A stretch of 64,000 bases of DNA from Candidatus Cloacimonadota bacterium (GCA_012728875.1 JAAYEF010000024.1:1-64000); one strand, 5' to 3'; positions 52,476-61,665 are shown, counted from the first letter of the stretch. Notes: generated by a model from the letters alone, not told the origin. A program made the numbers and translations.

Positions 52476-53372
52476 TCATTTCTTCAAATCTTTTGTGGAT
52501 CGGGCGATATCCCAGGCAAAGGGGTTTTTCCCTTTCACATGAAAATCCCAGGAGCCGAGCATGCGGCAATACATTTCCAAAGCCATCACGGCAAAGACTT
52601 TGGGCGCGGAAGCCGGATATTGAAACAGTTCCGCCAACAAGATCCTGAACAGGGTGCCGCCATCCTGGGAAACCACGCTGTAATCCTGATGTTTCTTCAG
52701 CCAAAGGTGTCCGTTTTGGATGCGGCGGCGCTGCTTGATGAAATCCTTCAGGTTCAAGGGACCCTTGTTGTTGATGATGGCGCCGGGCACATAGCGCAAT
52801 TCCAAGCCCTGGGCGCGCACGATGGCCTCGATGCTTGCTTCGTCAACTGCGGATTCCGCGGGAATGGAGTCCATCAGCCTGCGAAAAGCGATCATTTCGC
52901 CAAGTTTGGGTGAAATCAGTGCCATGCGGTGATGCAGCCGCCAAAGCAGGTGCACGGCAAAGCCCATGAAGGTGTTTTGCGGATTCACGGGCAGGGGCCT
53001 GCCGCCACTGGCGCCCACTTTGGGGTCCAAAAACGCCAGGGCAAGCTTTTCAATCGTGGTTGGAGCGGGAATCACATCTCCGGAAATCACGATCAGGATC
53101 GGAGATACGGCTTTTGCCAAAAAAAGATTGATGGCGCTGGATTTGCCCTCGCGCTTGGCCTGACGGATCAGGGTGATGCGGGGATCCTTTTCTGCAAAGG
53201 CTTCCACCAGTTCGTCCGTGCCGTCGGTGCTGGCGCTGGAAACCACGATGATCTCAGCAATCTCGGCGCGCTTCAGCTTTTGGGTGGTGAGCGCCTGGAG
53301 CAGTGGGACGATGTTTGCCGCTTCGTTGTGGGCAAAAACTCCCAGGGAGCAGACAATCTGTTCTTTTTTCAC
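52476..53372 (-). CDS. Family 2 glycosyltransferase
   Basis: 298 residues from GTG 53372, which follows GAGGAAG; an in-frame TTG at 53417 would overlap nusB. GT2 features: LGVFAHNEAANIVPLLQAL, IIVVSSASTDGTDELV, KREGKSSAINLFLAKA, and ILIVISGDVIPA (DxD-like). A later KQRRRIQNGHLWL matches the acceptor-side (Q/R)xxRW-like region. It would transfer an activated sugar to a glycan, lipid or protein. Ten bases after nusB. Confidence 0.85.
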   Translation of the reverse strand: MKKEQIVCSLGVFAHNEAANIVPLLQALTTQKLKRAEIAEIIVVSSASTDGTDELVEAFAEKDPRITLIRQAKREGKSSAINLFLAKAVSPILIVISGDVIPAPTTIEKLALAFLDPKVGASGGRPLPVNPQNTFMGFAVHLLWRLHHRMALISPKLGEMIAFRRLMDSIPAESAVDEASIEAIVRAQGLELRYVPGAIINNKGPLNLKDFIKQRRRIQNGHLWLKKHQDYSVVSQDGGTLFRILLAELFQYPASAPKVFAVMALEMYCRMLGSWDFHVKGKNPFAWDIARSTKDLKK

Positions 53373-53382
53373 GATGTCTTCC

Positions 53383-53853
53383 TCATCCAGGCAAACCTTC
53401 AAGTTCTTCGCGGGCAAGCAGTTCCTTGTGCACGGAATCCAAAAGACCGTTGATGAAGCTCACGGAACCTTCGCCGCAAAACTTTTTGGCGATCTCAATG
53501 GCTTCATTGATCACCACCGGCGCCGGAGTGCCGGTGAACATCAGTTCGTAAACCGCGATGTTCAAGATGCTCAAATCCATTTTGGACATGGCTTCCAGGC
53601 TCCAGTTCTCACTGTGTTTTCCGATCTGAGCCTGGATCTGCTCAAGGTTGATCACCGTGTTTTTCACCAGATCGTCGGCAAAATCCAGGACTCTGGCTTG
53701 GTTTTGCAGCCTGTCCAGCTTGGCAACCTGCTCCATCAGTTCGGGATAGCCGCTCAGCATGCCATATTCCCGATACTCTGGATCAATCTCCCGAAAGTCC
53801 AGTGCATAGAGGGTTTTGGCCGCAAGTTCGCGGGCTTTGCGCCGCAGTCCCAA
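53383..53853 (-). CDS. nusB: Transcription antitermination factor NusB
   Basis: 156 residues, helical; RRKARELAAKTLYALDFRE at the N terminus binds boxA RNA with NusE, and the C-terminal TPAPVVINEAIEIAKKFCGE and FINGLLDSVHKEL are diagnostic. It starts two bases after ribH, a common ribH-nusB pairing. Confidence 0.93.
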   Translation of the reverse strand: MGLRRKARELAAKTLYALDFREIDPEYREYGMLSGYPELMEQVAKLDRLQNQARVLDFADDLVKNTVINLEQIQAQIGKHSENWSLEAMSKMDLSILNIAVYELMFTGTPAPVVINEAIEIAKKFCGEGSVSFINGLLDSVHKELLAREELEGLPG

Positions 53854-53855
53854 GG

Positions 53856-54317
53856 TTAAAATTCCGCCATCAGGTTAAGCATTTCCAAAGCTGCGCTGGC
53901 AGCGGAAAAACCTTTGTTGCCAGCCTTGATTCCAGCGCGCTCAAGCGCCTGTTCGATCGTGTCTATGGTCAAAACTCCAAAGATCACGGGCTTGCTCTGG
54001 CTCAGTGCGATCTGGGCAATGCCCTTGCTCACTTCCGCGGCGACGTAGTCAAAATGCGGGGTTCCGCCTCTGATCACCGCACCCAGGCAGATCACGGCGT
54101 CAAATTCCTTTTTGGACGCAGCCAGCTTTGCCACCTGCGGGATCTCAAAAGCTCCGGGCACCCAGATCGTGGTGATGTCCTCATCCTTCACTTCGTGCCG
54201 GCGGAGGCAATCCTGCGCACCTTCCAGCAGCTTCGAGCTGACAAGTTCGTTGAATCTGGACACCACCAGGGCGAACCTGTAGCCTTTTGAGGTCAGTTTA
54301 CCTTCTATAACTTTCAT
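53856..54317 (-). CDS. ribH: 6,7-dimethyl-8-ribityllumazine synthase
   Basis: Penultimate enzyme of riboflavin synthesis; 153 residues, normal size. Signatures: [52 protein letters not shown], and [24 protein letters not shown] precedes ATG 54317. It begins the nusB transcription unit, downstream of a good promoter match. Confidence 0.95.
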   Translation of the reverse strand: MKVIEGKLTSKGYRFALVVSRFNELVSSKLLEGAQDCLRRHEVKDEDITTIWVPGAFEIPQVAKLAASKKEFDAVICLGAVIRGGTPHFDYVAAEVSKGIAQIALSQSKPVIFGVLTIDTIEQALERAGIKAGNKGFSAASAALEMLNLMAEF

Positions 54318-54359
54318 TACTTTAGCTCCTTTTCACAAGGATTTTTTCCAAGATATGCC

Positions 54360-54387
54360 ATAATATTGAAAGCGCATAATCAATCAA
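54360..54387 (-). promoter_or_regulatory. Putative promoter for the ribH-nusB operon
   Basis: On the minus strand TTGATT (54387-54382), 16-bp spacer, TATTAT (54365-54360), about 43 bp before ATG 54317. No FMN riboswitch is seen in this short leader. Confidence 0.5.
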
Positions 54388-54454
54388 GGAAAATCTTTGC
54401 CCCAAGTCTGCGAACTTCACTTTGAAAAGTGGCTAACAAAATTTGGTTGACACA

Positions 54455-54976
54455 ATGCCGCCGCCAAAAATCATGCCAAAAACTATGAAAAACGCAGTGA
54501 AAACAAACGAACTCTTTCAGTCGGAACTGGTGAAGATCGTGGATGGCTTTGCCTCCAAGGCAGATTGCCTCGAACAGATGTGTTCCCTTTTGGCTCAAAG
54601 CGATTGTCTGGGCAGCCACCAGCGCTTTTTGGATGCCGTTAACGGCAGGGAAGACATCATGACCACCGGAATCGGCAAAAACGTGGCAATTCCCCATGCC
54701 CGCGACCTCAGCGTAAGCTGCTTGAAGGCAGCGGTTTGCCTGTTGCGCGAGCCCTTGGATTTTCAAAGCGTTGACGGGCTTCCCGTCCAGTTGATTTTCA
54801 TGATTGCCATTCCCCAAACTGCGGGAAAAGAATATATGAAGGTTTTGCGCGCCATTTCCGAATATCTGCGCGATGACGCAAAGCGCCAAGCCCTCTTAAA
54901 CTCAAAAACCTCAGCGGAGCTGAACCATGAAGTTCTCAAGATCCAAGCACTTGTTGCTGACAGCCTTGACGCTTAG
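54455..54976 (+). CDS. PTS EIIA domain protein, PtsN-like
   Basis: 173 residues, an EIIA(Ntr)/fructose-type domain. The phosphorylatable histidine is His81 in GKNVAIPHARDL, with FMIAIPQTAGKEYMKVLRAI further on. In family members it acts in regulatory phosphorelay or sugar transport; no EI, HPr or EIIBC is nearby, so a regulatory role is more likely. The start is uncertain: ATG 54455 and ATG 54473 or 54485 all lack strong sites. The end overlaps the PorV-like gene by 50 bp. Confidence 0.8.
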   Translation: MPPPKIMPKTMKNAVKTNELFQSELVKIVDGFASKADCLEQMCSLLAQSDCLGSHQRFLDAVNGREDIMTTGIGKNVAIPHARDLSVSCLKAAVCLLREPLDFQSVDGLPVQLIFMIAIPQTAGKEYMKVLRAISEYLRDDAKRQALLNSKTSAELNHEVLKIQALVADSLDA

Positions 54977-55889
54977 CATTTGCTTCCTTTTGGCGGCAGT
55001 GAACGAAAACGCCGGCACCACGGGATTTGCCAGCCTGAAAACCGTGCATTCCGCCCGTGCCCTGGCGATGGGACAATCCCTCACCGGAGAAGCTGGAAGC
55101 CCGGACGGGCTGCACTTTAACCCAGCCTCCATCTTGAAAATGCAGGCCAACGAAGTGGGCAGCACCTACACGAACTCATTTGTGGGTTCCCAGGGCGGTC
55201 AAGTCCAGTTCCTTTGGCCCAAAAACCGGTTCACGGCCTGGGGCTTTTCCCTTAAATATATGAACATGGGCAGCATTGAGCGCACCGAGATGGATCAGAA
55301 CGGAAACCTTGTCTCCACCGGGGAAACCTTTGGTGCAAACAACATTGTGGCGTCCGCTTCGCTGGCAAAATATATTTCCGACATGGTGGACCTGGGTGGC
55401 AGCGTGAAAGTGATTTATGACCAAATTGACGACAAAAACGCCGCCGCAGCCATGCTGGACCTGGGCATCATGCACCATCCTGAAAATGAAAAGCTGAAAG
55501 TGGGCGCCAGCGTGCGCAACCTTGGCTTCCAGCTCAATAAATATTCCCAAACGGGTGAAGCGGAAAAGCTTCCGCTCACTTTTGCCGCGGGGATCAGCTT
55601 CCGCTTCAATCCCAAAACCATGGGAAACCTGGATATTGGAAAAGCGACCGGAGAAAATATCGTGGCCAAGGTGGGTTTTGAATATGAGCCATATCCAAAC
55701 CTTGACCTCCGCGCCGGATTTCGCACAAACGCAGCTGATGGCTACACCGGCGGTTTCACCTCGATTTTTTCAGGGTTTTCCCTGGGCGCCGGCTGGAAAT
55801 GGAAAAACTACCGCATTGACTATGGCGTGGCGTCCTATGGCGGTTTGGGCTTGCAAAACCAATTGAGCCTCAGCCTGGCGCTGCCTTAA
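54927..55889 (+). CDS. PorV/PorQ-family outer-membrane beta-barrel protein
   Basis: 320 residues. Signal peptide (about 1-24), then the family-typical AGTTGFASLKTVHSARALAMG and GLHFNPASILKM. The remainder alternates strands ending in a barrel-closing LSLSLALP. PorV shuttles or anchors cargo for T9SS, and PorQ acts in surface protein handling. The protein fits the three CTD-bearing cargoes in the window. GGAG precedes ATG 54927, inside the end of the EIIA gene. PorV versus PorQ versus another PorV-like paralogue cannot be resolved by eye. Confidence 0.78.
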   Translation: MKFSRSKHLLLTALTLSICFLLAAVNENAGTTGFASLKTVHSARALAMGQSLTGEAGSPDGLHFNPASILKMQANEVGSTYTNSFVGSQGGQVQFLWPKNRFTAWGFSLKYMNMGSIERTEMDQNGNLVSTGETFGANNIVASASLAKYISDMVDLGGSVKVIYDQIDDKNAAAAMLDLGIMHHPENEKLKVGASVRNLGFQLNKYSQTGEAEKLPLTFAAGISFRFNPKTMGNLDIGKATGENIVAKVGFEYEPYPNLDLRAGFRTNAADGYTGGFTSIFSGFSLGAGWKWKNYRIDYGVASYGGLGLQNQLSLSLALP

Positions 55890-55905
55890 TAAAGGGTATT
55901 CGATA

Positions 55906-58005
55906 ATGCGGGATTTTTTGCTTGAAATAGGGATGGAGGAGGTGCCTGCCACACAGCTCCAGCCCGCTGTGGAGCACATTCTTTCTTCTTTTGAAACCCT
56001 GGCCAGGGATTCGGGTTTGGGATTCAGCAAAGCTAAAGCCAGTTCCACTCCCAGGCGCTTTTTCCTGCTGGTTTGCGGATTGCAGGAAGAGCAGGAAGAC
56101 GTGGCTGTCCACAAGATTGGACCCGCAAAAAAGATCGCCTTCGACGACGCTGGACAGCTTCTGCCCCCTGCCCTGGGCTTTTTGAAAAAAAACAACGCCC
56201 AGCCCGAAGACATTGAAATAGAAAGCTCAGCACGCGGTGAATTCATCGTTTTGAACCAGATCCAAAAAGGACGCCAGACCCAGGACATCCTGCAGGAATG
56301 GATTCCCGGGCTGATCAGCCGCCTGCCCTTTGATAAAACCATGGTGTGGAACGCTTCCAAGCTCGCTTTGTCGCGTCCTTTGCGCTGGCTCTGTGCGCTG
56401 TGGGGAAAAGAAATTATCGACCTGGAAATAGCCGGCGTAAAAAGCGGAAACTTCAGCTTTGGAAACCGCTGGCTGGGTTTGGAAAAACCCTTGACCATAG
56501 ATTCGCCAAGCTCATATTTGGAGGTGTTGCAGCAAAACCATGTTTTGGCAGACCGCGGCAGGCGCCGTGAAAAGCTGCAGGATGAACTGGACAAGGCGGA
56601 ACTGCCAGAGGGACATGAAATTGCACAAGACGAACGCCTCACCGACACCAACACCGACCTCACTGAATTTCCCAGCGCAGTGGTGGCAGAGTTCAATCCG
56701 GAATTCCTTTCCCTGCCGCCCAGAATCATCAGCTCCACCATCAGCCAAAACCAAAAATACTACTGGGTGCGCGATGCCGCGGGAAAGCTGAGCAATACAT
56801 TCGTTTTTGTATCCAATGGCGACCCTGAATCAGCCGGTTTGATCCGAAAAGGCAATGAAAAGGTCGTGTCCGCCAGGCTTGCCGACGCCTTGTGGTACTT
56901 TGAAGAAGACACAAAAAAGCCGCTTGAAAGCTGGCTTCCCCAGCTTGAAGACGTGGTTTTTCAATCCCAACTGGGCACGATGGCAAACAAAACCGAACGC
57001 ATTGTCCAAATCACCCGCCAGCTTTGCGGCAAACTGGGTTTGGACGATGAAAACACACGCCTGGCAGAACGTGCCGCCCTGCTTTGCAAGGCTGATCTCG
57101 TCACAAACATGCTGGGCGAAAAAGAATTCACCAGGCTGCAGGGCTACATCGGCCAACAATATGCCCTGGCTGCAGGAGAAGACCCCGCAGTTGCCCAAGC
57201 CATCGGCGAACACTATCAACCCCGCGGTCCCAATGATGCCCTGCCCGAAAGCCTGATTGGAGCGATTGTTGCCGTGGCAGACAAGCTGGACAGCGTTTCC
57301 GGCATCATCGGCATTGGACAGGCTCCCACCGGCTCGGCAGACCCTTTTGCCCTGCGCCGTGCCGCAAACGGAGTGGTGCAGATCATCGTCCAGCGCGACT
57401 GGGATCTGGATTTCTCAGAAATTCTGGATTTCAGCTTGGGTTTGATTGCAAAACAAACCCAAATCGTGCCCAGCGCCGCCGAGGATCTCCAAGCCTTTTT
57501 CACCCAAAGGGTGCATTGGCTTTTGAACCAACTGAAGCTGGATTACGATGTGATCGACAGCCTGAAACACCTGGCTTTGAAAAACCTCAGCGACCTCAAA
57601 AACCGGGGGCTGGCACTGCAAAACTACCGCAGCAGGGACGACTTTTTGCGCCTGGTAATCGGTTTCAAGCGCGTTTCCAACATCATCGAAGCAGAAAAAG
57701 ACCTGCCCCGGGTGGATGAAAAGCTTTTGGAAGAAGCTGCCGAGCAAGCACTGCACACCGAGCTGAAAAGCCTGCACACCAGGATCGACGCCAGCTTGGC
57801 CAAGAACGACTACCACGAAGCCATTAGCATTTTGATAAAATATGGAGCAAGCATCGATGCCTTTTTCGATGCCGTGCTGGTGAACTGCGAAAACCCCGCC
57901 CTCCGCCAAAACCGACAGGCCTTGATGCGGGACGTGAAAAAGGAATTTTTGCGCGTGGCAGACATCAGCCGTTTAGTGTTAGATAATGAAAACAGAGGAA
58001 CATAG
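55906..58005 (+). CDS. glyS: Glycyl-tRNA synthetase, beta subunit
   Basis: 699 residues, the normal beta-subunit length. Signatures: LLEIGMEEVPATQLQPA at the start, STPRRFFLLV, FDKTMVWNASKLALSRPLRWLCAL, SSTISQNQKYY, and a C-terminal anticodon-binding DALR-like region. It charges tRNA-Gly together with the alpha subunit GlyQ. GlyQ is not adjacent: the upstream gene is the PorV-like barrel. It must be elsewhere or the beta subunit works with a distant alpha. Confidence 0.92.
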   Translation: MRDFLLEIGMEEVPATQLQPAVEHILSSFETLARDSGLGFSKAKASSTPRRFFLLVCGLQEEQEDVAVHKIGPAKKIAFDDAGQLLPPALGFLKKNNAQPEDIEIESSARGEFIVLNQIQKGRQTQDILQEWIPGLISRLPFDKTMVWNASKLALSRPLRWLCALWGKEIIDLEIAGVKSGNFSFGNRWLGLEKPLTIDSPSSYLEVLQQNHVLADRGRRREKLQDELDKAELPEGHEIAQDERLTDTNTDLTEFPSAVVAEFNPEFLSLPPRIISSTISQNQKYYWVRDAAGKLSNTFVFVSNGDPESAGLIRKGNEKVVSARLADALWYFEEDTKKPLESWLPQLEDVVFQSQLGTMANKTERIVQITRQLCGKLGLDDENTRLAERAALLCKADLVTNMLGEKEFTRLQGYIGQQYALAAGEDPAVAQAIGEHYQPRGPNDALPESLIGAIVAVADKLDSVSGIIGIGQAPTGSADPFALRRAANGVVQIIVQRDWDLDFSEILDFSLGLIAKQTQIVPSAAEDLQAFFTQRVHWLLNQLKLDYDVIDSLKHLALKNLSDLKNRGLALQNYRSRDDFLRLVIGFKRVSNIIEAEKDLPRVDEKLLEEAAEQALHTELKSLHTRIDASLAKNDYHEAISILIKYGASIDAFFDAVLVNCENPALRQNRQALMRDVKKEFLRVADISRLVLDNENRGT

Positions 58006-58008
58006 ATT

Positions 58009-59013
58009 ATGGACATCATTTCGGAATTAAGAGCCAAAGCCAAGAATCTCGAAGGGCGCATCGTGCTGCCCGAAAGCTTGGACACACGAACCCTTCAGGC
58101 TGCCGATATCGTTATGCGTGAAGGCTTTGCCGACATTATTCTTGTGGGAGACCCCCAAGCCATCCATTCGCGGGCTGAAATCCTGGACCTGGACATCAGC
58201 CAAGCCACCATCTACAACCCCGCCGAATTCAAAGAGATCGACAAATTTGCAGACTATTACTATGAACGACGCCGGGAAAAAGGCGTGAACCGCGAACAGG
58301 CAGGCCAGGTCGTCAAGAACGAACTCTTTTTCGGCGCCCTGCTTGTGAAGTTCGGCTATGCGGACGGCATGGTTGCCGGAGCTGAAAACACCACTGCCGA
58401 CGTCATGCGCGCGGCACTTCAGGTGGTGGGCGTCACCGAAGGCGTGAAAACCGTTTCCAGCTGCTTCATCATGGTGGTTTTGGACTACCTCTGCCAAGAC
58501 AGAGTCTATTTCTTTGCCGACTGCGCAGTGGTGCCGGATCCCAACGCAGAACAGCTGGTGGATATTGCCATCAGCACAGCCTCCACGCGCAGAGCCATTT
58601 TGGGCGACGATCCCAAGGTGGCGCTGCTTTCCTTTTCCACGCGCGGCAGCGCCAAGCACGAAAAGGTGGAAAAAGTTCAGTTGGCAAAAAAGATCCTCAG
58701 CGACCGCAAGGTGGATTTTGACTTTGACGGTGAACTGCAGCTTGATGCAGCCATCGTGCCCCACATCGCCAAAATGAAAGCTCCCGACAGCAAGGTTGCC
58801 GGCGACGCAAACACCCTCATTTTCCCAGACCTGCAATCCGGAAACATTGGCTACAAGCTGGTTCAGCGCTTTGCCAAAGCCGAGGCGATCGGCCCCATCA
58901 TCCAGGGCCTGGCTTCCCCGGTTTGTGATCTTTCCCGCGGCAGCTCCCGTGAAGACATTGTAAACACCTGTGTCCTGGTGCTGCTGATGGCAAATCAAAA
59001 AAATAAAAAATAA
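58009..59013 (+). CDS. pta: Phosphate acetyltransferase (phosphotransacetylase)
   Basis: Interconverts acetyl-CoA and acetyl phosphate; 334 residues, the short single-domain type. Signatures: IVLPESLDTRTLQAADIV, YADGMVAGAENTTADVMRAAL, VPDPNAEQLVDIAIS, VALLSFSTRGSAKHEK, and FPDLQSGNIGYKLVQRF. Starts three bases after glyS. Pairs conceptually with Ptb and acylphosphatase in substrate-level ATP synthesis; acetate kinase is not in the window. Confidence 0.95.
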   Translation: MDIISELRAKAKNLEGRIVLPESLDTRTLQAADIVMREGFADIILVGDPQAIHSRAEILDLDISQATIYNPAEFKEIDKFADYYYERRREKGVNREQAGQVVKNELFFGALLVKFGYADGMVAGAENTTADVMRAALQVVGVTEGVKTVSSCFIMVVLDYLCQDRVYFFADCAVVPDPNAEQLVDIAISTASTRRAILGDDPKVALLSFSTRGSAKHEKVEKVQLAKKILSDRKVDFDFDGELQLDAAIVPHIAKMKAPDSKVAGDANTLIFPDLQSGNIGYKLVQRFAKAEAIGPIIQGLASPVCDLSRGSSREDIVNTCVLVLLMANQKNKK

Positions 59014-59031
59014 TGATATAAGGATACCCAA

Positions 59032-60234
59032 ATGGCGATCAAAATCTCCAACCGGATCAAACTGGTGAAACCCTCACCAACCCTGGCTCTTTCCGCCCGT
59101 GCCAAAGAAATGGCGGCGGCGGGTCACGACGTCATAAACTTTGGCGTGGGTGAACCCGATTTCAACACCCCCGAATACATCAAAAAATCCGCCCAGGCGG
59201 CAATTGACGCAAACTTCACCCGCTACACGGCAAACGCCGGCATCATCGAACTGCGCAAAGCCATCTGCGACAAATTCAAGCGTGAGAACGGCTTGGACTA
59301 CGATCCCAAGCAAATCTTGGTTTCCCCCGGCGCCAAGGCAAGCATCGTGAATGTGCTCATCGCAGTTTGCGACGCTCAGGACCAGGTTTTGATCCCGGCG
59401 CCATATTGGGTGAGCTATCCCTCCCAAGCCATGCTGGCAAACGCCGAACCCGTGATCATTCCCACCAAGGAAGAAAACTCATATCGCCTCACCGCAGACG
59501 AATTGCGCCATGCCATTCAGGAAAACCCCTGTGCCAAAGTGCTAATGATGAACAGCCCCAGCAACCCCACCGGAACGGTTTACACCCGCTCTGAACTGGA
59601 AGCGATTGCCAAGGTCTGCGTGGAACACGACATTTTGGTGATCTCGGATGAGATCTATGAACGCTTGATCTACGATGGAGTGGAGCACATTTCCATCGCT
59701 TCCTTGGGTCCCGAGATCAAGGAACGCACGGTGATTGTGAACGGTGTTTCAAAAGCTTACGCCATGACGGGCTGGAGGCTTGGCTATGCAGCCGGGCCCG
59801 CCCACATCATCGCTGCCGCCGGCAGGGTTCAGGCTCATGCCACCTCAAACGTTAACTCCATCACCCAAAAGGCCTGCGTGACCGCTTTGGAAGAAGAGGA
59901 CGACTCCATCGAAAACATGCGCGCCGAATTTGAAAAACGCCGCGACTTCCTCTTTGCAGAGCTCAGCAAACTGCCCCACATCAGCGTTTTCAAGCCCCAG
60001 GGCGCCTTCTACATCATGCCAAACATCCAATGGTATTTGGAAAACAACAAGCTCGGCATCACAAACAGCAGCGAATTCTGCGAAGCACTGCTGGAAAAAC
60101 ACTATGTGGCGCTGGTTTCCGGCGAATCCTTCGGAATCGACAGCAATGTGCGCTTTTCCTATGCCAACAGCATGGAAAACCTGGAAAAAGGAGTGCAGCG
60201 TTTCGCTCAGTTCCTCAGCGAACTGCGCTCATAA
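59032..60234 (+). CDS. aspC: Aspartate-type aminotransferase (class I PLP-dependent)
   Basis: 400 residues of the AAT subfamily I-gamma-like type. PLP-binding Lys241 (NGVSKAYAMTGWRLGYAAG), FGVGEPDFNTPEYI, LVSPGAKASIV, MNSPSNPTGTVY, ISDEIYERLIYDG and VRFSYANSMENLE are present. It transfers the amino group between aspartate and 2-oxoglutarate, and possibly other amino acids, fitting amino-acid fermentation. It starts 18 bases after pta, after AAGGAT. Confidence 0.92.
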   Translation: MAIKISNRIKLVKPSPTLALSARAKEMAAAGHDVINFGVGEPDFNTPEYIKKSAQAAIDANFTRYTANAGIIELRKAICDKFKRENGLDYDPKQILVSPGAKASIVNVLIAVCDAQDQVLIPAPYWVSYPSQAMLANAEPVIIPTKEENSYRLTADELRHAIQENPCAKVLMMNSPSNPTGTVYTRSELEAIAKVCVEHDILVISDEIYERLIYDGVEHISIASLGPEIKERTVIVNGVSKAYAMTGWRLGYAAGPAHIIAAAGRVQAHATSNVNSITQKACVTALEEEDDSIENMRAEFEKRRDFLFAELSKLPHISVFKPQGAFYIMPNIQWYLENNKLGITNSSEFCEALLEKHYVALVSGESFGIDSNVRFSYANSMENLEKGVQRFAQFLSELRS

Positions 60235-60252
60235 CACAGTTTTGGAACCATC

Positions 60253-60459
60253 ATGACGGATATTGACGAAAAATATCGGGAGCGTTGGAAAGACAAACGC
60301 AAAAAAACCTACGACTGGAAGCGCCTGGTGATCATGATTTTGGCGCTGATTGCGATTTTGTATGCGCTGAACCGATTGAACAAAGTTGGGAAAACCCAGG
60401 AGTCCGGTGTGGAATTCGTTGACCCTGAAAGCAGTCCCAGCCAGGAAGGCCAGCAATGA
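60253..60459 (+). CDS. Small membrane protein of unknown function
   Basis: 68 residues: a charged N terminus (KYRERWKDKRKKTYDWKR), one transmembrane helix (about 25-42, VIMILALIAILYALNRL) and an acidic tail (EFVDPESSPSQEGQQ). No family was recognised. It lies between the aminotransferase and purM genes. Start ATG 60253 has no strong site, so confidence is limited. Confidence 0.5.
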   Translation: MTDIDEKYRERWKDKRKKTYDWKRLVIMILALIAILYALNRLNKVGKTQESGVEFVDPESSPSQEGQQ

Positions 60460-60585
60460 GTTTGGCAACCGTCCGGGCTGCCAGGAACGCTTCAGGCTTC
60501 AGAGTGATTGGGCTGCATCACCTGGAAATGGCAGACCCCCGGAAAAAGGCACACCAACTCCGCAACTGGACTTGAGCGTAAAGCA

Positions 60586-61620
60586 ATGAACGACAAGAAA
60601 TTGGACTACCGCAGCGCCGGGGTGGACATCCAAGCCGGCGAAGAGGCTGTGGACAGCATCCGCCACTTGGCAAAAAGCACCTACAACTCAAATGTTTTGA
60701 GCGACTTGGGAAGCTTTGGTGCGCTGTTTGGCTTCAACAAGGAAAGCTATGCCGACCCGGTTTTGGTTGCCAGCACCGATGGTGTGGGCACAAAATTGCG
60801 CGTGGCGATCATGGCAGAGCGCTATGACACCGTGGGACAGGATCTGGTGAACCACTGCGTGAACGACATCCTGGTCCAGGGCGCCGAGCCGCTTTTCTTT
60901 TTGGACTACATCGGCTTGGGCAGGATGGACCCCCGGATCGTGCACCAGATCATTTCCGGCATGGCAAAGGCTTGCCGGGAAAACGGCTGCGCCCTGATCG
61001 GCGGAGAAATGGCGGAAATGCCCGGATTCTACCAAAGTGGAGATTTCGACTTGGTGGGAACCATTGTGGGCGTGGTGGACAAAGCCAACCTTCTGCCCGC
61101 CGCCAGAATCAAAAAGGGAGACATCCTTGCCGGAATCCCCAGCACCGGGTTGCAAACGAACGGATATTCCCTTGCCCGCAAGATCGTGTTCGAGCACATG
61201 GGCTTGGGCGTGAACGACGTTGTGCCCCAGCTTGGCGCCACCGTTGCCGACCTCCTGCTCAGTGTGCACGGCAGCTATCTTCCGCTTTTGAGGCCCATGC
61301 TGCGGGACAGGCGCCTGCATGGCTTGGCACACATCACCGGAGGCGGAATTCCCGGAAACCTGAAACGCATCATCCCGGAAGGGCTCTGCGCCTATGTGAG
61401 CTATGCGGATCATGAGATTCCGCCGCTGTTCAGATTGCTGCAGGAAGGCGGCAATCTGGACCGCGAAGCCATGCTGGAAACCTTCAACCTCGGCATCGGC
61501 ATGATCGCTGTGATCGACCCAGCCTTCGCTTCTGAATTCATGAGCGCAACCCAGGCTCTGGTGATCGGTGAAATCGAAGAATGCCGCACTCCGGAAGACA
61601 AGGTGGTCTTCATCGACTGA
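60586..61620 (+). CDS. purM: Phosphoribosylformylglycinamidine cyclo-ligase
   Basis: Fifth step of purine synthesis, converting FGAM and ATP to AIR. 344 residues from ATG 60586 (345 in E. coli). Signatures: LDYRSAGVDIQAGEEAV, DPVLVASTDGVGTKLRVA, HCVNDILVQGAEPLFFLDYI, LIGGEMAEMPGFY, IPSTGLQTNGYSLAR and HITGGGIPGNLKRI. An earlier in-frame start at 60508 adds about 26 non-homologous residues. The upstream site is weak (GAGCG). Confidence 0.94.
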   Translation: MNDKKLDYRSAGVDIQAGEEAVDSIRHLAKSTYNSNVLSDLGSFGALFGFNKESYADPVLVASTDGVGTKLRVAIMAERYDTVGQDLVNHCVNDILVQGAEPLFFLDYIGLGRMDPRIVHQIISGMAKACRENGCALIGGEMAEMPGFYQSGDFDLVGTIVGVVDKANLLPAARIKKGDILAGIPSTGLQTNGYSLARKIVFEHMGLGVNDVVPQLGATVADLLLSVHGSYLPLLRPMLRDRRLHGLAHITGGGIPGNLKRIIPEGLCAYVSYADHEIPPLFRLLQEGGNLDREAMLETFNLGIGMIAVIDPAFASEFMSATQALVIGEIEECRTPEDKVVFID

Positions 61621-61665
61621 ATTCCAGTCCATAAAAACAAGTAAATCAATATAAGACAAACAATT

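Noticed and set aside
60508-60585. Extended N terminus for purM
   Set aside because: The extra residues are unlike PurM; ATG 60586 yields the standard 344 residues and LDYRSAGVD start.
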